Assembly: GCA_038323615.1 (NCBI GenBank)
Contig: JBBQHC010000077.1
Location: 1-14,773 of the forward strand
Direction: 5' to 3'
Source of the DNA: JBBKXP01 sp038323615
GTDB taxonomy: Bacteria > Pseudomonadota > Alphaproteobacteria > Rhodobacterales > Rhodobacteraceae
DNA length: 14,773 nucleotides
In this document: piece after piece, positions 6,741-13,158 of the stretch
How the letters are laid out: the number at the start of each line of letters is the position of its first letter
Numbering within the stretch: position 1 is the first letter of the stretch
Translations under genes and position numbers: made by a program
Notes under the pieces: generated by a model
Seen by the model: only the letters and a program-made list of their open reading frames with translations
Database searches by the model: none
Told to the model about the DNA's origin: nothing

Positions 6741-6787
6741 TGCGGTTTGTGACCGCAATTGGCGCGTTAACACAATCGCTGTTAACA
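6741..6787 (+). promoter_or_regulatory. Candidate luxI promoter with lux-box-like dyad
   Basis: TGCGGT-N5-ACCGCA (6741-6757) is a perfect dyad ending one base before TTGGCG (6759-6764). TTGGCG is followed after exactly 17 bases by TTAACA (6782-6787), a plausible -35/-10 pair. The dyad would be centred about 45 bases before the expected transcription start, the position at which LuxR-type activators bind at class II promoters. The heptamer GTTAACA occurs twice here (6766-6772 and 6781-6787), 15 bases apart. The dyad could instead be a terminator stem for luxR, but no T-run follows. Sequence and spacing are seen; function is inferred. Confidence 0.5.
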
Positions 6788-6835
6788 AGTCCCCGATTCC
6801 ATCGCTAAATGGGCTCTCCATAAAGGAGAGTGAAA

Positions 6836-7486
6836 ATGGAAAACATAACCTTTGAATTGTTGGATCAGCATCTCTACGGGGCTGCATTCAAGGACTATTT
6901 GGGACTGCGCAAGCGGTTCTTTGTCGATTCGTTGAATTGGGGTATTCCCCACAACCGGGCCGTCGAGATGGACCAGTACGACAATCCGCTGGCACGATAC
7001 TCGCTGGTTTTGCAGGATGGCAAGGTCGTCGCGGGGATGCGGGCGCTACCGACAACCGCACGGTGGGGCGAACATTCGTACATGCTGCGAGACGCCGGGC
7101 AGGGCAAACTGTCGTCGATCCCGCGGCTGCTGCAAGAGGAGATCAGTTCCAGCAAGGTTTGGGAATGCACCCGGCTTGTGATTGCGTCCGAGATCACCGA
7201 CGTGGCTGCGCGGGCGACCTGCTTGCGTCTGGTGATTGAGGGTATGGCCAAGATTGCCGCAGACAACGGCGCCGAAGAACTGATCGCTTTGTCCAACCTC
7301 TGGATGCAGCGGGCCCTTCGCAGGCTTGGTTATGATTGTGATCTGAAGTGTGCGCCCTATACGAACGCTGATGACGGCCACAAATACGCCGTCATGGCAA
7401 TGCCGGTCGACAAGACCTTGCCGAACCTTCCGACTGCGACACATCGCCCGCGTCCGACCCCGCTGCACGCGCCCGCGATGGCCTGA
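6836..7486 (+). CDS. luxI: Acyl-homoserine lactone synthase (LuxI family)
   Basis: A 216-residue autoinducer synthase, which joins S-adenosylmethionine and an acyl-ACP or acyl-CoA to make an N-acyl-homoserine lactone in the cytoplasm. The invariant residues of the family are visible: R25 and F29 in LRKRFFVD, W35, D46 and D49 in EMDQYDN, R69 in GMRALP, and E110 and R113 in WECTRLVI. The C-terminus after about residue 190 is a proline-rich tail (RPRPTPLHAP) not part of the core fold. The ATG at 6836 follows AAGGAG with seven bases between; a GTG six bases earlier is in frame but lies on the ribosome site. It follows luxR on the same strand behind its own candidate promoter and converges on purB. 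The acyl chain made cannot be predicted. Confidence 0.94.
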   Translation: MENITFELLDQHLYGAAFKDYLGLRKRFFVDSLNWGIPHNRAVEMDQYDNPLARYSLVLQDGKVVAGMRALPTTARWGEHSYMLRDAGQGKLSSIPRLLQEEISSSKVWECTRLVIASEITDVAARATCLRLVIEGMAKIAADNGAEELIALSNLWMQRALRRLGYDCDLKCAPYTNADDGHKYAVMAMPVDKTLPNLPTATHRPRPTPLHAPAMA

Positions 7487-7519
7487 CCCGCCTGGCCTAA
7501 CCGCTGATACTGTCACTGG

Positions 7520-7553
7520 GGGGTGGGCAGGTCGGCGGGGTGGGCAGATCGGG
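7520..7553 (+). repeat. Tandem G-rich 17-base repeat in luxI 3' region
   Basis: GGGGTGGGCAGGTCGG (7520-7535) and GGGGTGGGCAGATCGG (7537-7552) are two copies with one mismatch and a 17-base period. The stretch 7518-7553 has five runs of three or more guanines on the plus strand, enough to suggest a G-quadruplex in the luxI transcript. The repeat is seen; the structure is inferred. Confidence 0.6.
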
Positions 7554-7567
7554 TGGTGCAGCGCAGA

Positions 7568-7587
7568 CCGGCAAAACGGCTTGCCGG
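7568..7587. terminator. Hairpin between convergent luxI and purB
   Basis: CCGGCAA (7568-7574) and TTGCCGG (7581-7587) form a perfect 7-base-pair stem with a 6-base loop, in the 119-base gap between the convergent luxI and purB stops. No run of T follows on either strand, so it is at most a weak intrinsic terminator or an mRNA 3'-end stabiliser. Confidence 0.4.
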
Positions 7588-7605
7588 AACGCGCGATATA
7601 ACTGG

Positions 7606-8910
7606 TCAGTCGCCGAAGACCCGCGCGAAAATCGTATCCACGTGTTTGGTGTGATAGCCGAGGTCGAACTTTTCGGCGATGTCGGCGGCAGCCAGCGCAG
7701 CTGTGACATCGGGGTCGGCCAGCAGTTCGGTTTGAAAATCGGCCCCCTGTTCCCAGACCTTCATCGCATTGCGCTGGACAAGCCGGTAAGCGTCTTCGCG
7801 ATTGACGCCTGCCTGCGTCAGGGCCAGCAGCACCCGTTGTGACATTACAAGGCCACGGAATTTATTCATGTTCCCCAGCATGTTGTCTGGGTAGATCACC
7901 AGCTTTTCGATGACACCTGCCAGCCGGTGCAGGGCGAAATCGAGGGTGATCGTGGTGTCCGGTCCAATGGTGCGTTCGACGGAAGAATGGGAAATGTCGC
8001 GTTCGTGCCAAAGCGTCACGTTTTCCAGCGCCGGGACCACGGCCATCCGCACCAATCGCGCCAGTCCGGTCAGGTTTTCGGTCAGCACAGGGTTGCGTTT
8101 GTGCGGCATTGCCGATGACCCCTTTTGGCCGGGGGAAAAGAATTCTTCGGCCTCCAGCACTTCGGTCCGCTGCATATGCCGGAATTCGGTGGCAATGTTC
8201 TCGATGCTGCTGGCGATGACCCCAAGGGTGGCAAAAAACATCGCGTGGCGGTCGCGCGGGATAACTTGGGTGCTGATCGGTTCGGGGGTCAGCCCAAGTT
8301 GAGCGCAGACATATTCTTCGACACTTGGATCGATGTTGGCGAAAGTACCGACGGCACCGCTGATCGCGCCGGTAGCGATTTCTTTGCGTGCGTTTTCAAG
8401 GCGCTCGCGCCCGCGCTTCATCTCGGCGTAGAACCGCGCGAATGTCAGCCCCATCGTCGTCGGTTCGGCGTGGATACCGTGGCTGCGTCCGATCCGCACC
8501 GTGTCCCTGTGTTCCATCGCGCGGGTTTTCAGAGCCGTCAATACCCGGTCCATCCCGGCCAGCAAGATATCCGTTGCCCGTACGAGTTGGACATTGAACG
8601 TGGTATCCAGAACGTCGGAACTGGTCATTCCCTGATGCACGAAACGGGCCGCGTCCTGGCCGATGATTTCGGCGAGATGGGTCAGAAACGCGATGACATC
8701 GTGTTTGGTCACGGCCTCGATCTCGTCGATACGGGCGACGTCAAAGGTGGCATCGCGGGCCTTCCAGACGGCGGCGGCGTTCTCCTTGGGGATCACCCCA
8801 ATGGCGGCCTGGGCGTCGCAGGCGTGCGCCTCGATCTCGAACCAGATGCGGAATTTAGTTTCGGGCGACCAGATGGCGACCATATCGGGGCGGGAATAGC
8901 GGGGGATCAT
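7606..8910 (-). CDS. purB: Adenylosuccinate lyase
   Basis: A 434-residue adenylosuccinate lyase. It catalyses two fumarate-releasing steps, SAICAR to AICAR in purine synthesis and adenylosuccinate to AMP, as a cytoplasmic homotetramer. The fumarase/aspartase superfamily signature GSSAMPHKRNP is at residues 264-274 on the mobile catalytic loop. TSSDVLDT (96-103) and GRSHGIHAEP (141-150), with the catalytic histidine at H144 or nearby, are the other two conserved blocks. The N-terminal MIPRYSRPDMVAIWSPETKF is the usual start of the short PurB form. The ATG at 8910 is preceded by AAAGG six bases upstream; upstream in-frame methionines up to 9090 would overlap the divergent gene and are not supported. 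It is convergent with luxI and divergent from the small exported protein gene. Confidence 0.97.
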   Translation of the reverse strand: MIPRYSRPDMVAIWSPETKFRIWFEIEAHACDAQAAIGVIPKENAAAVWKARDATFDVARIDEIEAVTKHDVIAFLTHLAEIIGQDAARFVHQGMTSSDVLDTTFNVQLVRATDILLAGMDRVLTALKTRAMEHRDTVRIGRSHGIHAEPTTMGLTFARFYAEMKRGRERLENARKEIATGAISGAVGTFANIDPSVEEYVCAQLGLTPEPISTQVIPRDRHAMFFATLGVIASSIENIATEFRHMQRTEVLEAEEFFSPGQKGSSAMPHKRNPVLTENLTGLARLVRMAVVPALENVTLWHERDISHSSVERTIGPDTTITLDFALHRLAGVIEKLVIYPDNMLGNMNKFRGLVMSQRVLLALTQAGVNREDAYRLVQRNAMKVWEQGADFQTELLADPDVTAALAAADIAEKFDLGYHTKHVDTIFARVFGD

Positions 8911-8989
8911 GGCAGGCCTTTGGGTTTGGGGGCGGGCATGGGTCGTGTCATAAGGGGGCATGGGATGGGTCACAAGACAGGAGACCGGT

Positions 8990-9322
8990 ATGATTCGATT
9001 TGCATGCGTGCTGGCAATGTTGCCCGTCGCCGCGCTGGCGCAGGACTGGCAGGCGATGACTGGTGACGAAATCACTGCAGCCCTGAACAACCGGGCGCTG
9101 GTCTATGACGACGGTTCGCACCAGACGTTCAGCGCGTCGGGCGAGACGATGTACAACGCCGGCGAGGACACGTTCGGCAATTGGAACGTGCAGGGCGATA
9201 AATACTGCTCGGTCTGGCCGCCGTCCGCTGATTGGGTCTGTTACAGCATGGATCGCGCCGATGGCGTGGTGCGATTTCTGGGCGAGGACGGCAGTGCCTA
9301 TCCGGGCCGCTATCGCGAGTGA
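8990..9322 (+). CDS. Small exported protein of unknown function
   Basis: A 110-residue protein with a clear signal peptide: MIRFACVLAMLPVAALA, cleaved probably before QDW. The mature part of about 93 residues is rich in aromatic and small polar residues, with two cysteines in KYCSVWPPSADWVCYSM that could form a disulfide, and GNWNVQGDKYC and GSAYPGRYR segments. The pattern recalls small beta-sheet periplasmic proteins such as DUF995, but I do not recognise the family with confidence. ATG 8990 has ACAGGAG upstream, which decides the start over the earlier ATG at 8960. The stop overlaps the next gene's start (GTGA), so it is translationally coupled to the DUF6314 gene. It is divergent from purB. 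Confidence 0.75.
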   Translation: MIRFACVLAMLPVAALAQDWQAMTGDEITAALNNRALVYDDGSHQTFSASGETMYNAGEDTFGNWNVQGDKYCSVWPPSADWVCYSMDRADGVVRFLGEDGSAYPGRYRE

Positions 9323-9780
9323 TTTTCGGGCGTGATGACTTTGTTGGGGTCTGGCGGGTGACGCGGCGGATCGCGGACAGATTGGGGCCGGACGGAGTTT
9401 TTGACGGCACCGCCGAGATGGTGGCGCAGGGAGATGCAGGACTGCGATATCACGAATCCGGGCGATTGGCCTTGGGATCGGGGCCAACGATGACGGCGGA
9501 TCGGCGGTACTTGTGGCGGTTTGCCGGGGGCGGCGTCGTGGTAATGTTCGCTGACGGAGCGCCGTTTCACACGTTTCAGCCGACCGGGCGCGTCGCGGGC
9601 ACGGATCATCCTTGTGGGGCGGATATGTACCGCGTTCGCTACGACTTTCGCCTTTGGCCAGTATGGCAAGCCGAATGGACGGTAAGCGGGCCGCGCAAAG
9701 ACTACAGGTCTCTGACGACCTACGTTCCGACAGAGGTGACTGCCGACAGGCTTGCGCGAGGGGCCGGGGTCGGGCAATGA
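9319..9780 (+). CDS. DUF6314 family protein
   Basis: A 153-residue soluble protein that I recognise as the DUF6314 type common in Rhodobacterales. Landmarks are the opening FVGVWRVTRRIADR, ADGAPFHTFQPTGR, DHPCGADMYRVRYDF and the closing WTVSGPRKDYRSLTTYVP. The fold looks like a small beta barrel (lipocalin-like) with alternating tryptophan and aromatic residues; no catalytic function is known. The start is the GTG at 9319, which overlaps the preceding stop by three bases and gives a family-typical N-terminus and length; no ATG suits. It has no signal peptide. Its stop overlaps an ATG (9777) and is followed by the better bioY start at 9813, so the three genes form a plus-strand cluster. Confidence 0.78.
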   Translation: MIFGRDDFVGVWRVTRRIADRLGPDGVFDGTAEMVAQGDAGLRYHESGRLALGSGPTMTADRRYLWRFAGGGVVVMFADGAPFHTFQPTGRVAGTDHPCGADMYRVRYDFRLWPVWQAEWTVSGPRKDYRSLTTYVPTEVTADRLARGAGVGQ

Positions 9781-9812
9781 AGGGCAAGAGATTTTCAGAA
9801 AGGACGACCGCG

Positions 9813-10418
9813 ATGGCGACGACGATCAACGACAGCGTACTGACCGAGGCGTTTGGGCGTAACGAGGGCACCGCCCGCTTGGTCAAACAGGTGGTGCTGG
9901 TGATCTTGGGGATCGCCGCATTGGCCCTGACCGCCAAGATCAAACTGTTCCTGCCGGGCAACCCCGTACCGATCACGCTGACGACGTTCGGCGTACTGAC
10001 GATTGGCGCGGCCTATGGTCCGCGTTTGGGTGCATTGACGGTATTCGGGTATCTGTTTCTTGGGGCGCTGGGCCTCGACGTATTTGCCGGATCCTCGGCT
10101 GACAAGGCCGGGCTGACCTACATGATGGGCGGGACCGGCGGTTATCTGGTTGGCTATCTGCTGGCGGCGCTGGCGCTGGGATTTGCTGCCCGCAAGGGGT
10201 GGGATCGCGGCGTCGTGTCGATGGCTTTGGCGATGCTGGTTGGCAGTGCCCTGATCTATGTGCCGGGCCTGCTGTGGTTGCACCAGTTCGCCGATGGCTG
10301 GGCACAGACCTTTGCATGGGGCCTGACACCGTTCCTGATCGGCGACGCGATCAAGCTGGCGCTGGCGGCCTTGCTGGTGCCGGGGCTATGGAAACTGATC
10401 GGTGGCGCCCGCCGCTGA
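9813..10418 (+). CDS. bioY: Biotin transporter BioY (S component)
   Basis: A 201-residue integral membrane protein, the substrate-binding S component of an ECF-type biotin importer, which in many proteobacteria works with or without BioMN. About six membrane segments are visible after residue 28: VLVILGIAALALTA, VPITLTTFGVLTIGAAYG, ALTVFGYLFLGALGLDVF, GGYLVGYLLAALALGFAA, SMALAMLVGSALIYVPGLLW and FLIGDAIKLALAALLVPGLW. The family motifs GNPVPITLTTFGVL, GGTGGYLVGY and the D-K pair in IGDAIKLALAA match biotin-contacting parts of BioY. ATG 9813 is preferred because AAAGGA lies eight bases upstream; the in-frame ATG at 9777 overlapping the previous stop would add 12 residues. BioM and BioN are not in the window. 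It converges on dddP. Confidence 0.94.
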   Translation: MATTINDSVLTEAFGRNEGTARLVKQVVLVILGIAALALTAKIKLFLPGNPVPITLTTFGVLTIGAAYGPRLGALTVFGYLFLGALGLDVFAGSSADKAGLTYMMGGTGGYLVGYLLAALALGFAARKGWDRGVVSMALAMLVGSALIYVPGLLWLHQFADGWAQTFAWGLTPFLIGDAIKLALAALLVPGLWKLIGGARR

Positions 10419-10438
10419 ACCCGTAGGGCCGAAAACTG

Positions 10439-10475
10439 ACCTGCGGTGCGGCGGCGCTGCCTCCGCTCCGCAGGT
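10439..10475. terminator. Bidirectional hairpin between convergent bioY and dddP
   Basis: ACCTGCGG (10439-10446) pairs with CCGCAGGT (10468-10475), with further GC pairing (GCGG/CCGC) inside, giving a long GC-rich hairpin 20 bases after bioY and 20 bases after dddP. On the minus strand the stem is followed by CAGTTTTC, a modest U-tract, so it probably terminates dddP. On the plus strand no T-run follows. Confidence 0.6.
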
Positions 10476-10494
10476 TCAGGGACCAAGGAAGTCG

Positions 10495-11835
10495 CTAGGT
10501 TCCCATCAGGGCTGCGTCCCAAGGGTATCTGGTCAGGTTTTCATATCCGGTTTCGGTGATCAGCACCTGATCTTCAAGTTTGATCGAGAAATCGCCACCA
10601 TCAGGGCTGATCAGTGCCTCGACACAAAGTGTCATGCCAGGTTCCAAGGCATAGTCGAACGATCCCGGCACCATCTGATCAGGATAGGCGACCAGCGGCC
10701 ATTCATCGCAGAGCCCGACGCCGTGCATCAAGCAGCCGTATTTCAGATTCTGGTAGCGGTCGGGGAGGCGATGGCAGTTCGCCGATAGTTCCGGGATCGT
10801 CACGCCGGGGCGCAGCATTTGCATATTGTGTTCAATGTGTTCAACACCGATCTTCATCGCTTCGATCATATCGGGGCGGGGGGGCTTGTCGCCGATCCAC
10901 CAGGTCCGGCTGATATCGATGCAAATGCCGTAACTGCCCACCATATCGGTATCGAAGGCGACGATTTCGTTGTTCTGGACGAGCCGCTGGCCACATTCCT
11001 GAAACCACGGATTGGTGCGCGGACCTGACGACAGCAGCCGGGTTTCAATCCATTCGCCGCCGCGCCGAATGTTCTCGGCGTGCAGCACGGCCCAGATGTC
11101 ATCTTCGGACATGTTGCCGCCGGGGACACCGGCGCGGGCGGCTTTTTCCATCTCGAAACAGGCCGTTTCGCAGGCATGGCTGGCGCAGCGCATCGCAAGG
11201 ATTTCGTCCGGGCCTTTGATGCTGCGGGCCTTTTCGGTCAGTTCCTCGCCGGGGATCACGTCGAAACCTTGGGCTTCGAGGGCGCGCAACCCGTGGATCA
11301 TCACCTTGTCGACGCCCAGTCGCATGTTGCCGCCGGCGTGGTCGGTGATCAGGTCGCGGACCTCGCGGCTGAACTGATCGGCGGCGATGTCAAGTTTGTC
11401 GCCCCGGTCAAAATAGAACAGGTCTGCGCCCGAGCGTTGTTCACGCACCAGCGCGTTGAATTTGCTGAGGAACATGGCGTTCTTGTAATCCCAGACAACC
11501 ATATAGCCATCGGCGCAGACAAGGCAGGCACGAAACGCGTTGTGGGTGTTCCAAAGCTGCATATTGGTGCTGTCGGTGGCGTAGCGGATGTTGAGCGGGT
11601 CAAACATCAGGATCCCGCCGTAGCTGCGCTTGTTCACCGCATCGACCAGCCGTTTCAGGCGATGGGCGCGCATGTTTTCAAGGTTCGGCAGGGTCAGTCC
11701 GGCAGCGGCCCATTCGGCGTAAGCCAGAACAGTCGGGCCAATTTCCACCCGGTCGTGGTTGTTCGGACTGCCGTCGGCAAGGCGGGCGCCACGGCTCGGG
11801 TCGATCTTGCGGTTGGCACTGTAGTGGGTGTTCAT
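10495..11835 (-). CDS. dddP: DMSP lyase DddP (M24 peptidase fold)
   Basis: A 446-residue protein that I recognise as DddP, the roseobacter enzyme that cleaves dimethylsulfoniopropionate to dimethyl sulfide and acrylate. It has the M24 (pita-bread) peptidase fold but is a lyase. By direct counting, the metal ligands reported for Ruegeria DddP fall at identical positions: D295, D297, D307, H371, E406 and E421. The catalytic D377 and the pocket residues W95 and Y366 are also present. Landmark segments are ANRKIDPSRGA, MFDPLNIRYATDSTNMQLW, SSGPRTNPWFQECG, CLMHGVGLCDEWPLVAYPD and GDFSIKLEDQVLIT. ATG 11835 (MNTHYSANRKIDP) is chosen by family N-terminus with ACAGG upstream; an ATG five codons earlier is possible. 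The gene is divergent from the DUF3445 gene and ends before a shared hairpin. Confidence 0.96.
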   Translation of the reverse strand: MNTHYSANRKIDPSRGARLADGSPNNHDRVEIGPTVLAYAEWAAAGLTLPNLENMRAHRLKRLVDAVNKRSYGGILMFDPLNIRYATDSTNMQLWNTHNAFRACLVCADGYMVVWDYKNAMFLSKFNALVREQRSGADLFYFDRGDKLDIAADQFSREVRDLITDHAGGNMRLGVDKVMIHGLRALEAQGFDVIPGEELTEKARSIKGPDEILAMRCASHACETACFEMEKAARAGVPGGNMSEDDIWAVLHAENIRRGGEWIETRLLSSGPRTNPWFQECGQRLVQNNEIVAFDTDMVGSYGICIDISRTWWIGDKPPRPDMIEAMKIGVEHIEHNMQMLRPGVTIPELSANCHRLPDRYQNLKYGCLMHGVGLCDEWPLVAYPDQMVPGSFDYALEPGMTLCVEALISPDGGDFSIKLEDQVLITETGYENLTRYPWDAALMGT

Positions 11836-11883
11836 CGGGCTGCCTGTCATTGTTTCACGCAATCTGCGCCGGTCACGAGTCAA

Positions 11884-11938
11884 AATCAGGTCTGAAATCG
11901 ACATATTCAGGTGTGGATTCTCCGCCCCCAATTCAGGT
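11884..11938. promoter_or_regulatory. Three TCAGGT direct repeats between dddP and DUF3445 gene
   Basis: The 112-base divergent gap contains AATCAGGT (11884-11891), ATTCAGGT (11905-11912) and ATTCAGGT (11931-11938), spaced 21 and 26 bases. The first two are two helical turns apart, which suits binding of a regulator to one face of the DNA. The third lies at the ribosome-site position of the DUF3445 gene. The repeats are seen; a regulatory role is inferred. Confidence 0.4.
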
Positions 11939-11947
11939 AGCTGGTGC

Positions 11948-12697
11948 ATGGAACCGATATTGCAGCCCATCATTCCCGAGGACCAACGCGCCACGGCACT
12001 TGCCCGCCTGCCATCGATGCAGCCGGTGCAGGCGGGGGATTGGTTGCATGTCGATTCGGCCTTTGCGGCGCAGCTGGCTGAAAAGGCGCGGCTGATCGCG
12101 GCGCGGCGGGACAAGGTTATCGCCATGCTGCCCGCGGCAGCAGCAGCTGCAAGCGAGTTGTGCGCCGTAGTGCTGGCCGAACTTGCCGCACGGCCGGACT
12201 ATCAGGTCGGTGCCACAGAGATCGTTCGGCCTGACGGTCATTGCGTCGTTCCGGTCATGGACGATCCGCTTTTGACGCTGTCACTGATCGTGCAAGAGGA
12301 TTTCTGTATTTTGCAAAAGCACGACAGCGAACATGTACTGACAGCCGCCCTGTTATGTTTTCCGGCCGCATGGACGCTGGCCGAAAAGCTGGGCCGACCG
12401 CTGAGTCGTATTCATGCGCCGGTCGCGCACTATGATGCGGGCATCGGGGCGCGGGTTCAGCGGATGTTCGATGGGGTGCAGCCGGGGCGCGGACTGTGGC
12501 GGGCGAATCTGCTGCGCTACGACGTGCCGGACCTGTTTCAGCCGCATGCCGAGGCGGCGCCGCGACCTGTCGGGGACGCGGACAGCCTCTTTGAGCGATC
12601 CGAACGGCAATCGGTTCTGCGCCTGCCACAAACGGGGGCGGTGGTGTTTTCCATCCATACGACCGTGGTCCGCCGGGCTATTTCGTCACGGCCTTGA
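11948..12697 (+). CDS. DUF3445 haem-dependent oxidative N-demethylase family protein
   Basis: A 249-residue protein of the DUF3445 family, whose characterised members are haem-dependent oxidative demethylases, including the dimethylamine monooxygenase subunit DmmA of methylotrophic roseobacters. Family features are VQEDFCILQK (115-124), LLCFPAAWTLAEKLGRPLSR (135-154), IHAPVAHYD (155-163), the arginine/asparagine-rich RGLWRANLLRYD, and LRLPQTGAVVFSIHT near the end. The genes for the other Dmm subunits are absent, so it may be a stand-alone paralogue with a different substrate. The ATG at 11948 has only the weak CAGGTAG sequence upstream. Its last 20 bases overlap the convergent gene at 12678. 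Being divergent from dddP, it may respond to the same osmolyte-related signals, which is inference. Confidence 0.82.
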   Translation: MEPILQPIIPEDQRATALARLPSMQPVQAGDWLHVDSAFAAQLAEKARLIAARRDKVIAMLPAAAAAASELCAVVLAELAARPDYQVGATEIVRPDGHCVVPVMDDPLLTLSLIVQEDFCILQKHDSEHVLTAALLCFPAAWTLAEKLGRPLSRIHAPVAHYDAGIGARVQRMFDGVQPGRGLWRANLLRYDVPDLFQPHAEAAPRPVGDADSLFERSERQSVLRLPQTGAVVFSIHTTVVRRAISSRP

Positions 12698-13058
12698 TCT
12701 GGTCCCGGATCAGGTCCTGAACATCAGCGGGCAGGAAATTGACGTAGGCCCAATAGCCGATCACGCCAAGGAAGATCAGGAAAGGCAGGCGGGACCGGCG
12801 TCGTGGGCGCGGCGCGGATGCTGTGGCCTGGGTTGGCGAGCGCGCCTTCTCCGGTGACGGTTTGTTGCCGTGGGCGACCCCGTGATTTGGGGCAGGCTGG
12901 TCAGTTTTGCCCCACGGCCCAGTCACTGTGTCTTTGGACTGCCGTGACGGTGTTTGGGCCGTTTTATGTGCAGGTCGCAGGCCGCGAGGCTGGGCCGCCT
13001 GGGCCGTCGGCAGACCGCCATCGCGATTGCGCACGTCGAGAGGGTGAAGATCTTTCAT
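12678..13058 (-). CDS. Small tail-anchored membrane protein of unknown function
   Basis: A 126-residue protein of unrecognised family. Residues 1-85 are low-complexity and hydrophilic, rich in Pro, Ala, Gln, Lys and Thr. A basic stretch PRPRRRSR (83-90) is followed by one membrane segment LPFLIFLGVIGYWAYVNFLP (91-110) and a short charged tail (ADVQDLIRDQIKAVTK). This arrangement suggests a tail-anchored inner-membrane protein with the basic cluster on the cytoplasmic side. ATG 13058 gives an N-terminus MKDLHPLDVRN; an in-frame longer version would run through the glnA terminator and is not supported. It overlaps the 3' end of the convergent DUF3445 gene by 20 bases and lies downstream of the glnA terminator on the same strand. 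Confidence 0.6.
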   Translation of the reverse strand: MKDLHPLDVRNRDGGLPTAQAAQPRGLRPAHKTAQTPSRQSKDTVTGPWGKTDQPAPNHGVAHGNKPSPEKARSPTQATASAPRPRRRSRLPFLIFLGVIGYWAYVNFLPADVQDLIRDQIKAVTK

Positions 13059-13108
13059 GGCATTTAGAATGCCAGAGGCGGGGGGATTTGCACAAGCGGT
13101 CTTTGCAT

Positions 13109-13139
13109 GGAAAAAGGGCGCCCCGGTGAGACGCCCTTT
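13109..13139 (-). terminator. Intrinsic terminator of glnA
   Basis: Read on the minus strand, AAAGGGCG (13139-13132) pairs with CGCCCTTT (13120-13113) around an 11-base loop and is followed by a run of five T, a textbook Rho-independent terminator. It begins about 20 bases after the glnA stop. Confidence 0.88.
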
Positions 13140-13158
13140 GTTATTCCTTATCAGCCGG

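Noticed and set aside
8125..9066. 313-codon plus-strand frame opposite purB
   Set aside because: Antisense shadow of purB with no family features and no ribosome site.
11836..12126. Upstream extension of dddP to an in-frame start at 12126
   Set aside because: It would overlap the divergent DUF3445 gene and add about 97 residues absent from DddP, whose active-site numbering fits the start at 11835 exactly.
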